Part shown: one piece after another, positions 62,081 to 64,000 of the stretch
Position numbering within the stretch: position 1 is the first letter of the stretch
Layout of the letters: each line of letters starts with the position of its first letter
NCBI GenBank assembly: GCA_965248735.1
Contig: OZ252146.1
Location: forward strand, 2,480,001-2,544,000
Length of the DNA stretch: 64,000 nucleotides
Direction of reading: 5' to 3'
Source of the DNA: Aldehydirespirator sp965248735
GTDB lineage: Bacteria > Actinomycetota > Acidimicrobiia > Acidimicrobiales > Aldehydirespiratoraceae
Translations under genes and position numbers: made by a program
Notes under the pieces: model-generated
What the model was told of the DNA's origin: nothing
Seen by the model: the letters and a program-made list of their open reading frames with translations, nothing else
Databases searched by the model: none

Positions 62081-62737
62081 CTAATGGATGCCGCAGCCGG
62101 CTCCGCTCCCGAGTCGCACGCGCCTCAGAACCTCCGCCACCACAGCAGCCGACGCGGTCTCCACGCCGGTGGCGGACGTGTCGATGCGCATCTCAGGATC
62201 GGTGGGCGCCTCGTAGGGGGCGGAGACGCCGGTCACCTCGGCTATGGCGCCGGCCCGGGCCCTGGCATAGAGGCCCTTGGGGTCTCGCTGCTCGCAGACT
62301 GACAGGGGCGCGTCCACGAACACCTCCACGAACGAGCCGTCGGGATGGAGGCGCCGCACCCGGTCGCGGTCGCGGCGGTAGGGCGAGACGAACGACGCCA
62401 GCACCACCGCGCCGGCGTCGCGCAGCAGCGCGGCCACCTCGCCGGCCCGGCGGATGTTCTCGGCCCGGTCCTCGGGGGAGAAGCCCAGATCGGAGTTGAG
62501 GCCGAAGCGCAGGTTGTCACCGTCGAGAACGTAGGCCAGCACGCCCTCCGCCGCGAGCAGGGCCTCCGCCGCATGGGCCAGCGTCGACTTGCCCGAACCG
62601 GGCAGGCCGGTGAGCCAAACCGTGACCGCGCCGTGGCCGAGCAGGCCGGCCCGGTCCTTGGTGGTCACCCTTCCCGGGCTCCACACGACCGCGGCCGTAC
62701 CGGCACCGTCGACGGTCGGGGATCGGTCGCCGGTCAC
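62081..62737 (-). CDS. cysC: Adenylyl-sulfate kinase
   Basis: The 218-residue protein has Walker A GLPGSGKST (about 44-52), the substrate motif LDGDNLRFGLNSDLGFSPED (about 71-90) and ERRDP-like CEQRDPKGLYARARAG, all typical of APS kinase. It makes PAPS from APS. The GTG start overlaps the cysNC stop as GTGA. Because CysNC already ends in an APS kinase domain, this is a second one. About 36 residues precede the domain. Confidence 0.93.
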   Translation of the reverse strand: MTGDRSPTVDGAGTAAVVWSPGRVTTKDRAGLLGHGAVTVWLTGLPGSGKSTLAHAAEALLAAEGVLAYVLDGDNLRFGLNSDLGFSPEDRAENIRRAGEVAALLRDAGAVVLASFVSPYRRDRDRVRRLHPDGSFVEVFVDAPLSVCEQRDPKGLYARARAGAIAEVTGVSAPYEAPTDPEMRIDTSATGVETASAAVVAEVLRRVRLGSGAGCGIH

Positions 62738-64000
62738 GCTTCGGATGCTCTGCCGGTGGGGATGAACTGTCGGGCCTCAAGCCAGGCGGTGACGGCCCGC
62801 ACGCAGGCGTCCACGTCGAGCCGGGAGGTGTCGAGCACCAAGTCGGCGCCGGCTGGCTTGTCGTAGGGGGCGGACACGCCCGGGAACTGCCTGATCTCGC
62901 CCCGGTCGGCTGCCTCATACAGCCCGGCGCTGTCGCGCGCGCGGCACACCTCCAGCGGCGGGTCGAGGAACACCTCCACGAACCGGTCGGCGCCGATGAG
63001 CTTGCGGGCCCGCTCCCGGACCGGCGCACTGGGCGCGACCAGCGCGGCGATCGCGATGAGTCCCTGGTCGTTCACAAGGCGGGCCAGCTCGGCGGTGCGG
63101 CGCACGTTCTCGGACCGATCCCGGTTGGAGAAGCCCAGGTCCTTGCTGACCCCCAGACGCATGTTCTCGCCGTCGAGGCGGACCGTGGTGCGGCCCCGGT
63201 CGAACAGCTCGCGCTCGAGCGCCGAGGCGATCGTCGATTTGCCCGCGCCGGTGAGTCCCGTGAGCAGCACCGTCACCGGCCGCTGCCCGAGTTGCTCGGC
63301 CCGCTCGGAGCTGCTGACGGAGCTGCGCTGGCTCTCGAGGGTCGGCCCCGGCACTGTCTCCCAGGCTGCGCCGGGGGCGGCGGCCGCGATCATGCCCGCG
63401 GCCACGGTGGCGTTGTCGGCCCTGTCGATGAGGATGAACGAGCCGGTGGTCCGGTTCTGGGCGTAGGGGTCGAAGATCAGCTCGGTGTCGGTGCGGACCG
63501 CCACCGTGGCGATGTCGTTGAGCCTCACCGCGGCGGCCGGGACCGACACGAGCGTGTCGACGTCCAGACGGCCCATCACCTCCGACACCCGGCAGCTCAT
63601 GGCCTGGCCGCCCTGCTGCAGCAGGTACTCCCCGCCCACCACTAGGTCGGTCTGCGACATCCACACGATCGTGGCCGTCAGCTGCCGGGCCCGCTGGGGC
63701 ACCTGCGCCAGATCGACGATCACGTCTCCCCGGCCGATGTCGACCTCTTCGGCGGTGGTGACGACCACGGCCCGGCCCGTCCCGGCCTCGTCGAGGTCGC
63801 CGTCGAAGGTCATGATCCGCTCGATGGTGGTCGTGCGGCCCGAGGGTTCCACCCGAACCCGGTCGCCCGCTCGCAGGGTGCCCTCGCATACGGTGCCGGC
63901 GAAGCCCCGGAATCGGTGGTCGGGCCGGATGACGAGCTGAACCGGCAGCCGCAGTCGCCCCCCGACGAGCCCGGAGGCCTGGTGGGCGCCCGCAGGCGCG
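62734..64000 (-). CDS. cysNC: Bifunctional CysN/CysC sulfate adenylyltransferase-APS kinase, cut by window edge
   Basis: The visible 421 codons contain the later part of CysN: the beta-barrel domains of a translation-factor-like GTPase (RLPVQLVIRPDHRFRGFAGT, GEYLLQQGGQAMSCRVSEV). An APS kinase domain follows, with Walker A LLTGLTGAGKST and LDGENMRLGVSKDLGFSNRD. The GTPase domain lies past the right edge. CysN activates sulfate with CysD; the fused CysC makes PAPS. The stop overlaps the cysC start. Confidence 0.93.
   Translation of the reverse strand, partial: APAGAHQASGLVGGRLRLPVQLVIRPDHRFRGFAGTVCEGTLRAGDRVRVEPSGRTTTIERIMTFDGDLDEAGTGRAVVVTTAEEVDIGRGDVIVDLAQVPQRARQLTATIVWMSQTDLVVGGEYLLQQGGQAMSCRVSEVMGRLDVDTLVSVPAAAVRLNDIATVAVRTDTELIFDPYAQNRTTGSFILIDRADNATVAAGMIAAAAPGAAWETVPGPTLESQRSSVSSSERAEQLGQRPVTVLLTGLTGAGKSTIASALERELFDRGRTTVRLDGENMRLGVSKDLGFSNRDRSENVRRTAELARLVNDQGLIAIAALVAPSAPVRERARKLIGADRFVEVFLDPPLEVCRARDSAGLYEAADRGEIRQFPGVSAPYDKPAGADLVLDTSRLDVDACVRAVTAWLEARQFIPTGRASEA

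Overview
This is a 64 kb chromosomal window from a GC-rich actinobacterium, most likely an uncultured member of the Acidimicrobiia (an inference from gene content, not a search). Supporting signs are the mec / cysM / Rv1339-type metallohydrolase / rph / rdgB gene order shared with Mycobacterium, a DUF3151 gene, an AftD-type arabinofuranosyltransferase, a tmRNA with an actinobacterial-style tag, frequent GTG and TTG starts and many 4-nt ATGA/GTGA gene overlaps.

Layout. 1-10.9 kb is accessory DNA lying directly against the 3' end of the tmRNA gene (ssrA), a classic integration site. It holds an IS3-type element that has cut an IS110-type transposase, a tightly coupled four-gene operon (PP-loop/PAPS-reductase-like enzyme, GHKL ATPase and two unrecognised proteins) that is the best candidate here for an undescribed defence or nucleic-acid-modification system, several small orphan genes, a DUF4238 protein, a PD-(D/E)XK-like protein and the tail of a broken helicase. 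10.9-24.6 kb is core genome: ssrA and smpB, a PQ-loop transporter, Mec peptidase, a MaoC-alpha/beta-hydrolase fusion opposite an MFS exporter, CysM, ribosomal proteins L28 and L33, the cAMP-phosphodiesterase-like hydrolase, RNase PH, RdgB, an SDR, tRNA-Leu, ClpP, Rpe, an rRNA m5U methyltransferase and an acyl-CoA dehydrogenase. 24.6-26.6 kb is an AT-richer scar: a frameshifted nucleotidyltransferase, a small coupled gene, an HNH nuclease gene with one in-frame TGA, and a NYN-domain nuclease.

26.8-44.3 kb is core again: MenB, a PfkB kinase, a membrane pyrophosphatase of the K+-dependent type, 5-formyl-THF cyclo-ligase, a trkA gene followed by three tandem trkH genes, and glutamate synthase gltBD. 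44.3-53.2 kb is a cell-envelope stretch (giant AftD-like protein, GT4 glycosyltransferase, UGM-like flavoprotein) with an AbiE toxin-antitoxin pair inserted. 53.2-64 kb holds a gene-free, hairpin-rich 0.76 kb stretch that may encode a structured RNA, then GlpQ, a divergent pyruvate kinase, DUF3151, MobA, a rhodanese, RNase D, a ClC protein, and the sulfate-activation genes cysC and cysNC running off the right edge.

Themes that join the genes: sulfur assimilation (cysNC and cysC make PAPS; CysM and Mec belong to the CysO-dependent cysteine route), potassium handling (TrkA with three TrkH subunits beside a PPase predicted to need K+), tmRNA rescue (ssrA, smpB, clpP), and a genome habit of short tandem repeats placed exactly over start or stop codons, seen six times.
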